DNA of 64,000 nucleotides from Trigonopsis variabilis (GCA_003707065.3 PPXM03000013.1:101357-165356), one strand, 5' to 3'. Shown: positions 29,081 through 41,328, numbered from the stretch's first letter. Notes: generated by a model from the sequence alone, not told the origin. Made by a program: numbers and translations.

Positions 29081-30595
29081 CTAGACAACGTATCTAAACT
29101 CGGGATTTTCTTTATCAGTTAGATCAAGAAACTCAGCATTCTCAATGTATTGATAATTTGAGCCTTGTTCTTCTTTCAGTCGGTCTCTTCGTTTGTTCTC
29201 TATGACGTTGACAAAATAAGAGACTATTAGAGCGACAAGCCCCACTGCATAGCAGACAACAATGGCAACCTTTGCGCTATGATATGAAGGAGATTCTGAG
29301 GCGACAAAAGTCTGAGGACCAATCAGGTTACCAACACAATAACCAATCAAAAATATGGCATTGGTCGTAATCTTTTTCGTGTGGCCAGCGGTATTAGATG
29401 AGATACAGCTAAGGAAACAGATCAGACCCATTGGACTTATGCCAATGAGATAGTAGCCTGCCAATTGCGCATGCTGCTGTTTGGCGAACGCCAAGAGACA
29501 GCTTGCCATCAATACTATGGCTATGACGATCGTCGACATAATGATTCTTCCACCTGTATAATACGCAATGTAGCCGAAAAACAAACAGCCGACGATTTCT
29601 ACTGCTCCCTGGGGAGTCCCCATCAGCAGCGCTTTGAGCGAGTCATATCCTAAACCGGTGAGAACTATACTACCAAAGCTTCCCAGTCCTCCATTTGGAA
29701 TATTAGTTGCGACTATAAATATAAACATGACCCACGTCCGAATGTCCAGTAAAGCCTCTTTGAATTGGTACCACTTGAAATGATGGTTTCCGAAACCTTG
29801 ACCGTTTGATCGGATTCGCTCCACTACCATCAGTTTTTCCTCGTGACTTAGGAACCAGGCCTTCATGGGATTGTCTGGAATGTGTAGTATGACCAAAAAC
29901 CCAGTGAAAATTGTCATAACGCCAATCACAATGAACATGATTTTCCATGACTCCATCGGCAAGGAAGCATCTCGTTTCTGCAAGCCCCAAGCAATGAGAC
30001 CGCCCATGATGATTCCCCATCCATTGAAACAGAACCATATGGACGTACGAAAGAATTGCTCTTCCTTCTTGTACCATTGCGAAGTGATTAAAACGAAAGC
30101 AGGAGTGACAACAGATTCCAGAGCTCCCATAAGGGTCCGGATGACTATGAAACCAGCATACTGCGTACTTGCAAGACAACAGATGATTAAGCCCCACCCA
30201 ATGACAAAAGCTCCCAACACCTTGGCTAGAGGAAAACGCTGGAGGAGGAGTGATCCAGGGAATTCAAACACAAGGTAGCCAAGATAAAACGAGGTACCAG
30301 TCCAACTAAACATATTTCCAACCATATGAAGATCCTGTCGCAGCCCCATGATCGAAGCATTGCTATTCGAAGCCTTGTCCATATATTGAATCGAGTACAA
30401 TAGACACATCAAAGGGAACAGGTAGAAGTCTATCTTTCGTAGCAATCGTCTGTCTCTAGCCTTGTCGAACTGAATACCATGGGCCAGATCAGCATATTGG
30501 AGAGCTTCGTCAGCCTCCTTTACATCCACAGTGATGTGCTTATCGGGTGTCTCATCAATTGAAGTCTTTTCTTCTTCAACAGGAACTTCACTCAT
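29081..30595 (-). CDS. MFS permease, Dal5 (anion:cation symporter) family
   Basis: Plasma-membrane transporter, 504 residues, intronless. The acidic N-terminus is about 60 residues long; helix 1 starts at YLFPLMCLLYSIQYMDKAS with the family Asp-Lys. Helices 4-5 carry LMGALESVVTPAFVLITSQWY and the central loop has the HIPDNP motif. The C-terminal signature FLDLTDKENPEFRYVV is a close match to the Dal5/allantoate-permease group and to the tail of the permease at 15428-17011, although the two are clearly diverged. It is convergent with the Baeyer-Villiger gene and in tandem with the next MFS gene. Allantoate, nicotinate or a carboxylate breakdown product are possible substrates; none can be chosen from sequence. 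Confidence 0.88.
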   Translation of the reverse strand: MSEVPVEEEKTSIDETPDKHITVDVKEADEALQYADLAHGIQFDKARDRRLLRKIDFYLFPLMCLLYSIQYMDKASNSNASIMGLRQDLHMVGNMFSWTGTSFYLGYLVFEFPGSLLLQRFPLAKVLGAFVIGWGLIICCLASTQYAGFIVIRTLMGALESVVTPAFVLITSQWYKKEEQFFRTSIWFCFNGWGIIMGGLIAWGLQKRDASLPMESWKIMFIVIGVMTIFTGFLVILHIPDNPMKAWFLSHEEKLMVVERIRSNGQGFGNHHFKWYQFKEALLDIRTWVMFIFIVATNIPNGGLGSFGSIVLTGLGYDSLKALLMGTPQGAVEIVGCLFFGYIAYYTGGRIIMSTIVIAIVLMASCLLAFAKQQHAQLAGYYLIGISPMGLICFLSCISSNTAGHTKKITTNAIFLIGYCVGNLIGPQTFVASESPSYHSAKVAIVVCYAVGLVALIVSYFVNVIENKRRDRLKEEQGSNYQYIENAEFLDLTDKENPEFRYVV

Positions 30596-31900
30596 ATTGA
30601 TTCAGCAGGGAGTCGATCCTATCATCAGGGCCAGCCTTTGCTTGTTTTAATAGGTATCCTATCGTCTGATTGTTGAAAGTTTCAAGGCATGACGACTTCC
30701 GATATTGACGTGAGACTTGGGAACTAATGATATGGCGCCATGTAGCACATTGGCGATCTGTACCAGCTCCCGCTAACACCGAGTAAACGGGAATAGCTTC
30801 AGATGAAGACACCACCATATGAAGGATAACAGGCTATTAGACTAAGCCTTCTCTGGTTGCCTTTGCTTCTCCATAACGTCGAGTTGTAAATCATTAACAC
30901 CTATCATCGCTAAGACTTTCCCATATTTCTCGGGAAGCTCTTGAAAATAGCACGTTTGGTATGTTGTCGACACTCCGCGGGATAAGCACCATTGTTCCCC
31001 TCAACGTGACGCCGTTCCTGTCGTCTATTGCCGATTTCGTCGTGGATGTGCGGATTAAAGTTGCCTAATGGAGTCATGCTCTCCATTAAGGAATCCACGT
31101 CGAGTCAAGTTGCAACTTGTTTCCAGGTGTAGATCACGGTAAGAATAAAATACTGCATCTTTATTCTTACATACTAATAGCAATTGCTCAGCATGAGGTT
31201 TCAATATGTCATTGTACGTAGTAATGAACTACATGATGATCATGGGCTCTTGTCAGCCTCGGTGATGACTTACCGGATTCGGGCCAGTCTCCGCCATTTG
31301 TAGTATACTACTATAGAGGTTTAGAGGTTCACCACAAACAATTTTGAGAGCTCAGTATGCTTCTGATGTTGAATTTCCTTTTTGATTGCAACTAATACCG
31401 TCTTTATCGATTGATCTGCGTTAGCTGCCGGAAATCATCTCGCAGGCAGCTGTTCTACGTAGCGTATATTTGAGTCATGTGGTAGTCATCCCAGCACGAG
31501 CTAGATAATGCGCAAAGACAGCCTTTCCACACCTTTGACTGAAGCAAGAACGTATTCTTTTCAGAGAGAAGAAGAAAAGAAGAATAATATAATTCTCGTG
31601 GAAATATAGGTCTCTAGAATATTATATATATATATTTTACGCTTTGTCGCCAAAAGGGCGATCCTAAGGAGGTTAGTTAGATGAACCCAACGGAATATCC
31701 TCAAAAAGGAAAAGCAATAAGTATGGAACATTTCGTTCAAAAATCAACTATCATCATTTGATATAGAATGCTCGAAGCCTCGCTACTGCCCGTTCAGGTA
31801 AATCAATATACGACGAATCACTCTATATTGAACTATTTCATATTTACCTTATCATTTCTCTTCCTCTTCGACTTCCACACCAATTCTCTTTATCCTAGTT
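30596..31900. other. Intergenic region, 1.3 kb
   Basis: Upstream of one minus-strand MFS gene and downstream of another. Only short frames without domains are present (longest about 76 codons). It has runs of AT repeats near 31620-31640 and no clear regulatory structure. Confidence 0.4.
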
Positions 31901-33676
31901 TTATAAGTCAAATCTGAAATCAAGTCGTTTATTTCCCTGATCAGTTGTTGTTGAAGAATAGGCCTCTTGTTCTTCAGGAGTCATTTTATTCCATTTCTCA
32001 TCACGCTTTTTATTGCGCCACCAATAGTAATAGCGCGCTAAGAGATACAAGACTATGTCCATGCATGTCAGGCCTAAAATAACCCGGTTGCCTCGAACAT
32101 CTGGGGATTAGTGAATCCAAGGCAATATCAACTTACAATAAGGCTTATCATCCTCTCTATAAATATAGTTTGAGACGATACCCGATAGCTGGACAAACAT
32201 ATTATAGAGCGATGCAGAGACTGTACGAGTCCGTACTGAGTTCGAATTCCGAGAGCACCATCCAACGTTAAGCGCTTGGGAAGAAGGAAACGCCAAAAAG
32301 AGAGTCAAGACAACCCAAAATATCCATGGACTAGTATCATGTGGCAAAGTATAAAGTGCGATTGCCAAAGGTAATGTCCATAATGGCTGCAGCATTCCAA
32401 AAAAGCCATGTTCATTAAATCGTTCACTCAAATAGGTGAGACCGACCATATTTATACAGGATAATACCAGGTTTGGAACGCTAAGGGCATTGGTCTCTGT
32501 CGTGTTGAAGCCAAGATTCTTGAGACTCAAAGTAAGGTATGCTCCTGGGGGATTTGTCGGCAACTGGAACGTCAATCCAATGATATATAAAGGCCAGAGA
32601 TCGTAATCAGTTAGAGAAGCCCAGAATTGCTTGAAGTTAATGGCCTGCCTGTTATGCATATCTCCTTTAGATGGATCATCGCGCAGAATCCGATTGACGA
32701 TGATCTTCTCTTGGTCATCAGTAAACCACCCTTTCGGTCTATACCAAGCCTTTGTCTGGGTTGGAGAAGCGGGAAGAACAAACCAAGAGGCTATGCCAAC
32801 TCCCAATGTGATAAATCCCTCGATAAGGAACAAATACCTCCATCCTGGCAGACCATGTGTGCCTCTTAATCTCAAAATCCCAATTGCTACAAAAGCAGCA
32901 AAAATGTCACAAAGTTGATTGGAGATCCAAAAGAAAGATAAACGCACGGGCAACTCATCGGCTTTGTAGAAGTAGGACAGGTACAAGACAATATCTGGGA
33001 TAAATCCCCCTTCTAGGAAGGCAAGAATAAATCGACAAGCGAGAAAACTTCCACGTCCCGACAGCCGGAATTGACAGATAGAGACAACCGACCATAAGAC
33101 AAGTTCAATGGGAATCCATCGGTCGGGTCCAATTTTTTTTGAAATGAGCTGCATCGGTAATTCTGCACAAAGGAATCCAATACGGAACAAGGTATTTCCG
33201 AGGTTGTAATCGTCAGTGGTTAGACCTAGATCCTTTAAGAAGTTATCCGAGTTGGCTTGTTTGATATTAGCACGATCAAGCTCTAAAGCAAAGAACATCA
33301 CAAAGGCCCATAGAGTAATTCGAAAATCCAGCTTTCGAATGATCTTGCGTTCACTGCCCCATGTCCATCTAAAAGAAGGATCAAACCGGTGAATACCTTC
33401 ATAGTCGTCCCTAGGTCTATGATCCTGAGATAGAATGGGATCGTCAAACACAGATTTAGTCGTCGCGATCGTGTCATCCGATAACTTCTTGCCCTTGCTG
33501 AACCAAGAGAGTCTGGTGTATTGCGCAAGTTCTTCTCGCGTTAGGAGACTCTCTTTGGAGATCTCATCTTGATAATCTTTCTCAGTGACTGAGGCTCCAC
33601 TTTTGCTATCATGTTTTGAATGTACTTCGAGGAGGTTGGAGTCATCAGAAGAACGGCTTACTGCCGATGAACTCAT
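31901..33676 (-). CDS. MFS transporter, anion:cation symporter family
   Basis: Plasma-membrane transporter with an unusually long charged N-terminal region (about 105 residues, Ser/Asp/Lys-rich) before helix 1. Two exons (33676-32137, 32100-31901), one 36-nt intron close to the 3' end, 579 residues. Without the splice the protein stops inside the conserved REDDKPYY...RGNRV motif; with it the last helix and a basic tail (YYYWWRNKKRDEKWN) are restored. Helix 1 has ALELDRANIKQANSDNFL and helix 4-5 FLEGGFIPDIVLYLSYFY, matching the Seo1/YIL166c-like branch of the family (sulfur- or nitrogen-compound permeases). It is divergent from the tandem zinc-cluster regulator, which may control it. Confidence 0.88.
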
Positions 33677-34205
33677 GGTCCTATAGCAATACAAACAAAG
33701 TTCCCATTATCCATCATATATAGTTAAATACAATAAGATCCATCATCACGCAATACCATAGAGTGGTCGCTAGATCCCAGTACCTTATTCATTCGAAGAA
33801 CGAGTAGAACGCCAAGATGTTCAGCTCCTGTTTGGGGCAATACTCGAAGCGCCCGTTGTAACACTTTGATTGTCAGTAACCCTTCTCCCTTAAAAAAAAG
33901 AATGCCAAGAAACTGTTAGATGCCAAGATATGCAGTTTCCTCTTTGAGATGATAGTCGAAGCGCCCTATGTAGCACTTTTGCTCAGGGCCAGTGCTGTTG
34001 GTCTCTTCACTGCTTAATCGAACGGATCTAACGGAGAACCGTTAACGTAGATTATTCGGGACGCAGAAAGTCTCCGGATTGCATCATTTCTTTTATGATT
34101 GAGAAATGAGCCGAAAGAGCTTGAACTCAGACGATTACGTCGTTGTATGATCACTTGGAACACTCTCCCTGATCCTTAGTTCTTTTTCTTTTTTTCACGC
34201 AGACC
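33677..34205. promoter_or_regulatory. Divergent MFS / tandem Zn2Cys6 factor region
   Basis: Shared 529-bp upstream region. The pyrimidine-rich TTTTTCACGCAG just before the regulator ATG (34190-34201) looks like a splice acceptor, so a 5' UTR intron or an extra upstream exon is possible. Confidence 0.35.
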
Positions 34206-35692
34206 ATGACAGGATGCTCAACCTGTATGAGATAAAATATAAGCGACCTTTTAACATCACGTCTAGGCAAGAAACGCAAAATCAAATGCGATCAGAATCG
34301 TCCGGTGTGCGGAGAATGTGCAAAGCGGAGTCTTCTTTGTTTCTTCCCCGATGATCTCACTTCTTCCTATTCATTATCCGTCAATAACTCGAAAAAGAAA
34401 GATCGACGAGTCCGAACTGGCTGTCTCACTTGCAGGTGAGCGTCCCAGCCGACTGTACTGATGGTAACAGGAAGCGTAGGAAAAAATGCCCTGAGCAACG
34501 ACCCTCGTGTCTCAGCTGTTTACGGTTAAAACTACAATGCGTTTGGTCCCAGGGCGATTATGATAAGCAAAACACTCCATACAAGGAGAAATGCGGTATG
34601 GGGTGTTGTGATAAGCCTGTCCTTTGCTCGGATTCGATTAACGGGCGTGGAGAATCTCTTACGATCGATACCATAGAAGAAACTACTACCTCTGATATTT
34701 GCATTTCAGATTCTTCCATCTTAGCAAAAATTCGACCCTGTCTGAGGCCTATCTGTCGGGAATATCCATATCTGATTCTTGTCATATTGCTCATTATTAG
34801 TCCCGACCCTGAGTTGCGGACAAAAGCCTTGCCTTATTATAATAATGTAATGGATGAAATAACTCATGATTTGAAGAGAGGAATTCTTCAAGGCTCCGAA
34901 AAGTGGATCAATAGCACCTGCCTATCCTTTAGTCTCTTTCAGTTCTGTCGGTCTCCTGAGGGTGATCAGTCATGGAGACACTTGCTTATTGTATCTCTTG
35001 TCTTGGAGAGTAAAGTGGTTAGGGGGTCCACAGATCAAGCTACGCAAAAATCAATCGAAATCTATATTGAACATACCTTATTGCTTTCAACATTGTCTTT
35101 CTCTTGTGCCAAGACTTTGGAATCCCATAGATTTTTGTTTCATTGCTTATCAATGACAGATCATACGCTACTGCCTAATTCGAAGATCAGCTTCCATCAC
35201 GAGCTGTATAAGATATTTGCCGATATCATAGTGCTTTCTTCCAAATGCCTTTCACGGCAGTCTAAAATGGTCTACTTGGAGGAGGTACGAAAAAGCTTAG
35301 GTTCTTGGCGCCCGATAGTCAATATATACGACTCAGCGAGTATATACGCAGCTTTGCTTTATGCTGCGACTGTTCTTTTGGTGGAACAAGTCTATATGAC
35401 TCTGATCGAAAAAGAAGACAAAAAAAAAGAACTGTCATCGTATCAGAAACGAGTCGTGGACGGTGCGATCATGACACTGGAGTTCCTGACCTCAGAGAAT
35501 GCCGCAGATTATAAGTATGAGTGGATATTATACACAATCGGACGCTCTAGTAACCATGTTCATTGTATGAATCGCATAATAGACTGTCTGGGCCTTTGTG
35601 CTACTGATAGCAATCGCAGCAGATACGTTGAGGAAATCAAGCGGCAGCTAGGGACTCATTTAAGATTTGGAATCTCTCCAGCTGAGCTATGA
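34206..35692 (+). CDS. Transcription factor with two tandem Zn2Cys6 domains
   Basis: Nuclear regulator, 469 residues from three exons (34206-34224, 34267-34435, 34471-35692), introns 42 and 35 nt. Splicing reveals two complete binuclear clusters in a row. The first is Cys-x2-Cys-x6-Cys-x6-Cys-x2-Cys-x6-Cys at residues 4-31 (CSTCKKRKIKC, CGECAKRSLLC). The second has the same spacing at about 58-85 (CLTCRKRRKKC, CLSCLRLKLQC). A Ser/Asp/Lys linker of about 26 residues separates them. Each domain is interrupted by an intron at almost the same place, at or just after the second cysteine. The rest is helical and resembles the C-terminal fungal_trans_2-type region (PYLILVILLIISPDPELR). A canonical factor has one such cluster. 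An upstream coding exon remains possible. It is probably linked to the divergent MFS gene; targets are unknown. Confidence 0.8.
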
Positions 35693-36566
35693 CCCAGTGA
35701 GTCTTGATATCTTTCTCGGCATGGGCGAAAATCATCGAGGAAAAAAGGAAGTCTACTTTCTAAAAGACAAAGCAATGAGCTCCTATCCCATTATTTACCG
35801 AGAAGCAGAGACAAGAAACATTTTCTTCTGACAGGCCAAAATTGGGAGATGAGTGCGCCGCAAATACCCCCATCAGGATATCAATCAACAAATGCTTTCT
35901 GTCGATGATTAAGTCATGGACTTACGCCCTTTCTTTCTTATCATTTTCTCTCTAAATTGAAATTAGCGACTTCTATTACTATTTGCCTATAATCATGCAG
36001 TTTGTCTTCGACTCGACTAACAACATGTCACGGGTTTCCAAAGGGCCTGGTGAAACCAAAGAACCTTGTGAAACCAAAAGGCCTGGCGAAACTAAAAAAT
36101 CTGCTGAAAAGCAACAGCTGTACTTTCCTCAAAATTATAGAAGACAATTACTCGATGGTGTGCTTACTTTCAGAGTTTATACTTCCAGAATTTCTCGCCT
36201 GTCGTCATCGCCCGCCCTCTCACCTAGAAAAGGTGAGACGTTTATATTTAAAATTGCAAACTACCGTCATTAATGTTTTGTTATCTTCCGGAGTATTTGT
36301 GGGCAAGGCTCAGAGAAGCCTATTTTGGATTGTTCGTTAGGAATTACGGGATATCTGTCTGCTTTAATAACTAGAACTTACGTAAAGACTAACTAAACAC
36401 TAACTATAAAAGCACTGTAGGGCCTTTTCAATCTTCTTGACCATCCAGTATAATGATAAACAGATGAATCACATGCCAGTACGTATGCTTTTCTCTGTAC
36501 CAGAGTTTGCGACTGGTCTTAGCGACCTTCGACCTTTCGACAGAGCTTCATTGGTCATCAATATAG
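35693..36566. other. Convergent intergenic region with 15-nt repeats
   Basis: Three imperfect 15-nt units (GGCCTGGTGAAACCAAA type) at about 36045-36095 encode a PGETK-like repeat in a 96-codon frame (35983-36273). An overlapping 112-codon frame is also open. Neither has a recognisable domain or family, so I do not call a gene. Confidence 0.35.
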
Positions 36567-38144
36567 TCAAGAACTACTCTTGATTTTCAACTCGTCCTTG
36601 TAATTAATTGCATCGTCGTGGATATTCTCCTCTAAAGACGCCTTGGCCCATTGACGCTCGTCCCATTTTGAAAGATACCAGATCAACCAGATGGTAAGTA
36701 TCTGCACCCCTGCCACCACAGCAGCAGAAATATATCCCATTTTGAATCTTGGGGCATCCGTGACAGGCCAGGTTATGATGTAGGACCAAGCAGTCATAGC
36801 TTGACCGATACAGTTCATACTTGCAGTAACGATCGCGCGCTCTTCGGCATCGTGGCGAGTTTGATAAGAAGCCCAGCCCATGAACAATGGTGATAACGCT
36901 TAAACAGTTAGCTTTATTCACGTGAATGCCTTACCTCCTTCACAACCGCACATGAACCAGGCAAAGAATTTCGCGCCCTCTGGTATATCCCAAGCTGCTA
37001 GCAAGACCGAACCGATGAATACTAGAACAGCGACGATCGTGGCCGGAACAGCTCGATTACCGGTCTTGTCTACAGCTGCGTTTGCTAGGAGAGCCGAGAC
37101 GATGCTAAAAGCCGAGGCAATAGTCGGTAGGTTATTTATCCGTGAAATAGAATACTTTTCTGGATGCGCCTTGAGATACAAGGTGAAAGGAGTCCCTGAG
37201 GCATAGAAAGCCTGGTCAAGGATACACCAGAGAAACACAAAGACAGTCCAATGCCACCGCGAGAGGACTCTATTAAGGATCTTCCAGTTCAATTTGGGCG
37301 TGATTAGTTTGACGTCTTGATCTTTCATCCTTTCCCGAGCCAGTTCGAGATTCTTTTCCGTGAAAATTTTAGAACGGCAGGTTTCCGGGGTATCAGGGAA
37401 AATGACAAACCCGAGCAAGGCGATTGGAATTGTTATAATGAAGCAAATGATGAAGAGCCAGCGCCATCCTTCTAGTCCATGAACTCCGTTGAGATTCGTG
37501 TACGCAGCACTTTGAAGATACCCAGCAAACATGGTTCCTAAAGGAGAAGCAATAAAGAAGAGAGCTATGCGCCTTCCAACTTCCTCTTTGCGATACCAAC
37601 AACCAATCACATAGATCGTCCCCGTGAACGACATCGTCTCACATAAGCCAACAAAGAACCGACAAGCATAAAGGCCGTTGATATCTTTGACAAACGCGCA
37701 ACCAAGAGTGAAAAACCCCCATCCGAACTCGCAGAGAGGTAGTAAAATGCTCGGCTTCAATCTAGTGAGGGCCAGACAGCCGGGAATCATAAAAACGCAG
37801 TACGAGCACCAGAATACCGCAACAACATAATTCAAGTCGTTGCCTTTCATATCGAGATCCTCTTTCATACCACTAGAGATCAGTAACTATCATCATATTC
37901 TTCTATCTTACCTCACATAGGCATTGGTAAGCGCAGATTGATCGAGATATTTAGTGAAGAATGAGAGACATCCAAAAGACAGAATACACCAATCGAGTTT
38001 GAAAACGAACAGCTTTTCTCTCCGTGACATTCCAGGCTCATACCAGCTTAGATAATAATACCATTTTTTTTGTTCTTTGGCACTGTCGTCTTCGTTCAGA
38101 CCGACTTCTCGAAGTTCCACGCTTGCTGTTTCCTTAAGCGACAT
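36567..38144 (-). CDS. MFS permease, Dal5 family, vitamin/pantothenate-like branch
   Basis: Plasma-membrane transporter, 500 residues from three exons (38144-37912, 37872-36935, 36898-36567), introns 39 and 36 nt. The joins restore TNAYVSGMKEDL after helix 1 and CGCEGALSPLFMGWASY in helix 10, both standard for the Fen2/Vht1/Dal5 branch. Helices 4-5 have GLCETMSFTGTIYVIGCWY; the central loop has VIFPDTPETC. It starts at the MSLKET methionine; the open frame extends 22 codons further upstream without a family match. The cytosolic tail is Glu/Asp/Lys-rich. It is convergent with the tandem-zinc-cluster regulator. An exact TCGG-N6-CCGA element lies about 520 bp upstream. The substrate is likely a monocarboxylate or vitamin, not determined. 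Confidence 0.88.
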
Positions 38145-40317
38145 TGAATAAGGCAGAAACTTATTTGGCAAAAGACGGAGCGATAGGACAAAATATACTC
38201 TACCTTTCAATTCGTCTGCTTGGAAGACATTCTGTCATCATTACATGTGGAAGTCCGAGCACGACATGGGCATCGGAAATGCATGCTGCGGCGTTGATTA
38301 GAACCCGATGATAAGAACCGGCATCGACCAAAGCCATTTTGATGTTAATGTGCTATGATTTTGAAATGCACAGGTTTACCTTCTACGTGATATTAATCAC
38401 CTTCGGCTAAATCCCTGTTTCTACTCATCCTCTTTGAACCACTGTATGGCCGGGACACAAAATAGGAGAACAGTGGGCCAATAGAGTACGCCTGAATCGA
38501 CTCCTCACTACAGATATTTTGTTTACTGCCGCTAGACGAACCAAAAGAAGAAAAAGGTGTAAGTGATCTATTTAGATCGCCGTCTTATTCACAGGTTAGG
38601 GACAGCCGAAAAGCAATCTTTATGGATTGATTGATGACTTGGCCAATTCTCATTGAGTATCCTTTGTCGGACATGGCCGAACGGTCTCCGTATTCTCAAT
38701 AACCGGAGTAAAATCTGGCCTCAATTCATATTTAAGTTCTTTTATTAAAGTGAAAGTGCTTGTATACCTCTGTTACTTGTTTTTGCTTACTATTTGTCAA
38801 GAGAACATATCAGGAAAGTATATTTTCGCACACAAAAGAGTCCCAGAAGCCTTCAGATAATTAACAAGTATAAAAGAGTCGCTCATGAACAGTACTGGGT
38901 ACGTCACTAGAAATTTGTCGAGAGACTGCTCTACTGAGTGAACCTTTACTTAACTTGTTACTTAACTTACTTAAGCTGCTCGAACACATTCTACAGTTCA
39001 GCAGCAGTAAATAGAGTAACTCTCTAAGTCTCTCTCTAAGTGCCTTCTCCAAAGTGTTTCTTTTTCACCCTGGGATTTGGTTTTGCTCATTGATTGAAGC
39101 TTATTCTGAGAATGATCCATTAGAAACATTTATAACTTGTACAGTCCATTTACTCTTTTCACGTGGCCTATTGTCATCTTCTGTGATGAACCCGTTCATA
39201 TTCTTTATGGGTGGCCTGAATACCATTGTTTGGATCCAATAGTCCACTTTGACTATTTTTTGCAGCTGATATTGTTGTGAAAGCCTTAGTAGAAGCTATT
39301 AGATATCATTTACATATACTTTATCGTGTCTTCTTCTTTGCCGTCTGCGCTTGCCAAGTATCACTCATGCTGCTGTCAATGTCGGTCAGTAAAAAAATTC
39401 CCAAATAGGAACATTCTACTTGCCATAAGTGTTCCTACGTGTTGGAAGGGTTAATTCTTTATGGGCCTGGCGCCCCTCTCTCCTTTGATTGCAGAATAAT
39501 GATGCCTAGACTGAAAAACAAACAGAGATAAACAAAGTCATCATTCTATGAATTACCATCTGATGGCCCAAGAAGAAGTGCCATCAGCCTAGGATCAACG
39601 TGATCCACTTGAATATCCCACTGCCTGTTTGCGTGATGCAATTCTATAGATATTAACTAAGAATGGTCAGGATATACTGGCGCGGTAACACTATAGTCCA
39701 AGCCATCGACAGAGTCATTGATATACCTTGGTACAGTTTTTGCCATCAAAGAAAATGCTCAGAAAGTCCATATCCTGGAACCTCAGCAGAGATTATCATT
39801 AGCATTGGAGCCATCCGTGGCCTTACTCATAGCTCACCACTGTTCCTTGTATTTAACACGGGTTCATAAGACAACGTTGAGAACAGGGCTACAAGTCGAC
39901 TAGGTCAAAGCGGGCTTTGATGTAAATGACACCGCTTGAGAGTGTCTTTTTTCCGTGTCCACCTTTGTGGCAGTGCACTTAATGAATGCCATCTCATCCG
40001 AAATGACCCATCGGTCTGTAATTAACTCGCCTACTCGTGATACCGGAATTTAAAACCAGTTCTTTGGTAAATAGATAAACATAGTATACTATCTCTTGAG
40101 CGTAAACGAAACTGAGATCACCCAGCTTTTCCTGTTCCTCTCTAATAAACAACACTTTCAGAGATTTCGAGACATAAAGAATCCAAATCCGCAGAACATG
40201 TCCTTAAGAAGCTTCCTTGCTACTTATGTCCGACAGGTGACTCACTTGAAAGACAATTAAGCTCCAGTTCGCTCCAATGTTTGGTCTTTTCGCCGCAGCC
40301 TTATGGTACAAGAATTT
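38145..40317. other. Gene-poor stretch, 2.2 kb
   Basis: No convincing coding region; the longest frames are under 70 codons. It contains TCGGACATGGCCGA (TCGG-N6-CCGA, 38667-38680) and short direct repeats of TTACTTAACT (38940-38970) and CTCTCTAAGT (39018-39042). A 240-bp stretch near 39660-39900 is open in two frames but matches nothing I recognise. Confidence 0.4.
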
Positions 40318-41328
40318 CTAAGGATTCGCACCAGTCGCACTGATAATACTGTTTATGGTGCCCCTAACAGATGTCTTCAGGTCGCGGTATTCTATACCAA
40401 GCTCTCGTGTCAGCTTAGATCCATCCACCTTGAAGAGCGCTTCTCCATCTCCAAATTTAGGAAGTTTTCGATCAGGATACAGCTCTTTGAACACTTTCTC
40501 TGCCGATTTGTTTTCAAAGCTATTTATTGCAGCCAAGTACCGCTCGTTGGTGTTGAGAGGAAGCACAGCTACATGTGCTCGAGCCACATCGCGAACATCA
40601 ACCCACGGTACGTTCGCTGCGCTCTTAAAGTTGGGATCCGCCGTATAGATACTCCATAATTTTCGGTCAGAGTTATTGATATGATCTAATGACACAAGAC
40701 CGATAATTGGGCCAAAAACAAGGGCAGGGTTAATGACTGATAGCCCCCACGATGGCCTCTCCCTTTCCCAAAATTCCCAGGCTGCCCGTTCAGCCATTGT
40801 CTTTGCTGCCGTGTAAACCAGGAACAGACTACCACCAGAAAGTCCTTCTTGGGCCGTAATCGGATTCCAGTCTTTTTCCGTGTATATGACGCCTTTGGGG
40901 ATCTCCTTGTGGCATCCAGCTACTGCTAGAGCTGAAGATGTGAGAACGACTCGCTTGACAGTCTTTGCCACTGACGGCTTCAGGGCAACCTTAAGTATAT
41001 TCAAAGTCCCATTAATAGAAGGCTCATAGATGTCCTTCGCAGGATCGGACATGCTATGACAGACTGGTACCACAGTATGAATTATGTAGTCGAACGGATA
41101 CTTGGCAATCAGCTTTTCCACATTTGCCTCGTTCGTGAAATCTTGCAGTTCTTCAATAATCAATTGATCGCCTGTTGCTTGAGGAAAAGCCTGTAGGACT
41201 ACTTTGCCTGACTTATCTGGGTTTCGGACTGAGGCAACCACACGATAGCCATGGTCAAGAAGTTCCTGAATAATATGCATAGCAATGAATCCATTTCCAC
41301 CAGTTAAAAAAACAAGCTCCCCAGTCAT
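40318..41328 (-). CDS. GRE2-like NAD(P)-dependent reductase (extended SDR)
   Basis: Extended short-chain dehydrogenase of the dihydroflavonol-reductase/GRE2 group, reducing methylglyoxal, diketones or other carbonyls. It is 336 residues, intronless, cytosolic. The N-terminal FLTGGNGFIAMHI is the nucleotide-binding TGxxGxxA-type motif; VASVRNPDK supplies basic residues that favour NADPH. The catalytic YTAAK lies near residue 172 after VLTSSALAV, and SVINPALVFGP is the usual substrate-side block. Length is normal (yeast Gre2 is 342). The next gene, in the same orientation further right, is a Dal81/TamA-like regulator. With the alpha/beta hydrolase, AKR and SDR in this window it could serve ketone metabolism, which is inference from proximity. 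Confidence 0.9.
   Translation of the reverse strand: MTGELVFLTGGNGFIAMHIIQELLDHGYRVVASVRNPDKSGKVVLQAFPQATGDQLIIEELQDFTNEANVEKLIAKYPFDYIIHTVVPVCHSMSDPAKDIYEPSINGTLNILKVALKPSVAKTVKRVVLTSSALAVAGCHKEIPKGVIYTEKDWNPITAQEGLSGGSLFLVYTAAKTMAERAAWEFWERERPSWGLSVINPALVFGPIIGLVSLDHINNSDRKLWSIYTADPNFKSAANVPWVDVRDVARAHVAVLPLNTNERYLAAINSFENKSAEKVFKELYPDRKLPKFGDGEALFKVDGSKLTRELGIEYRDLKTSVRGTINSIISATGANP

Noticed and set aside
35983-36340. Two overlapping ORFs of 96 and 112 codons
   Set aside because: No domain, both depend on a short 15-nt repeat, and neither has splice-supported continuation.
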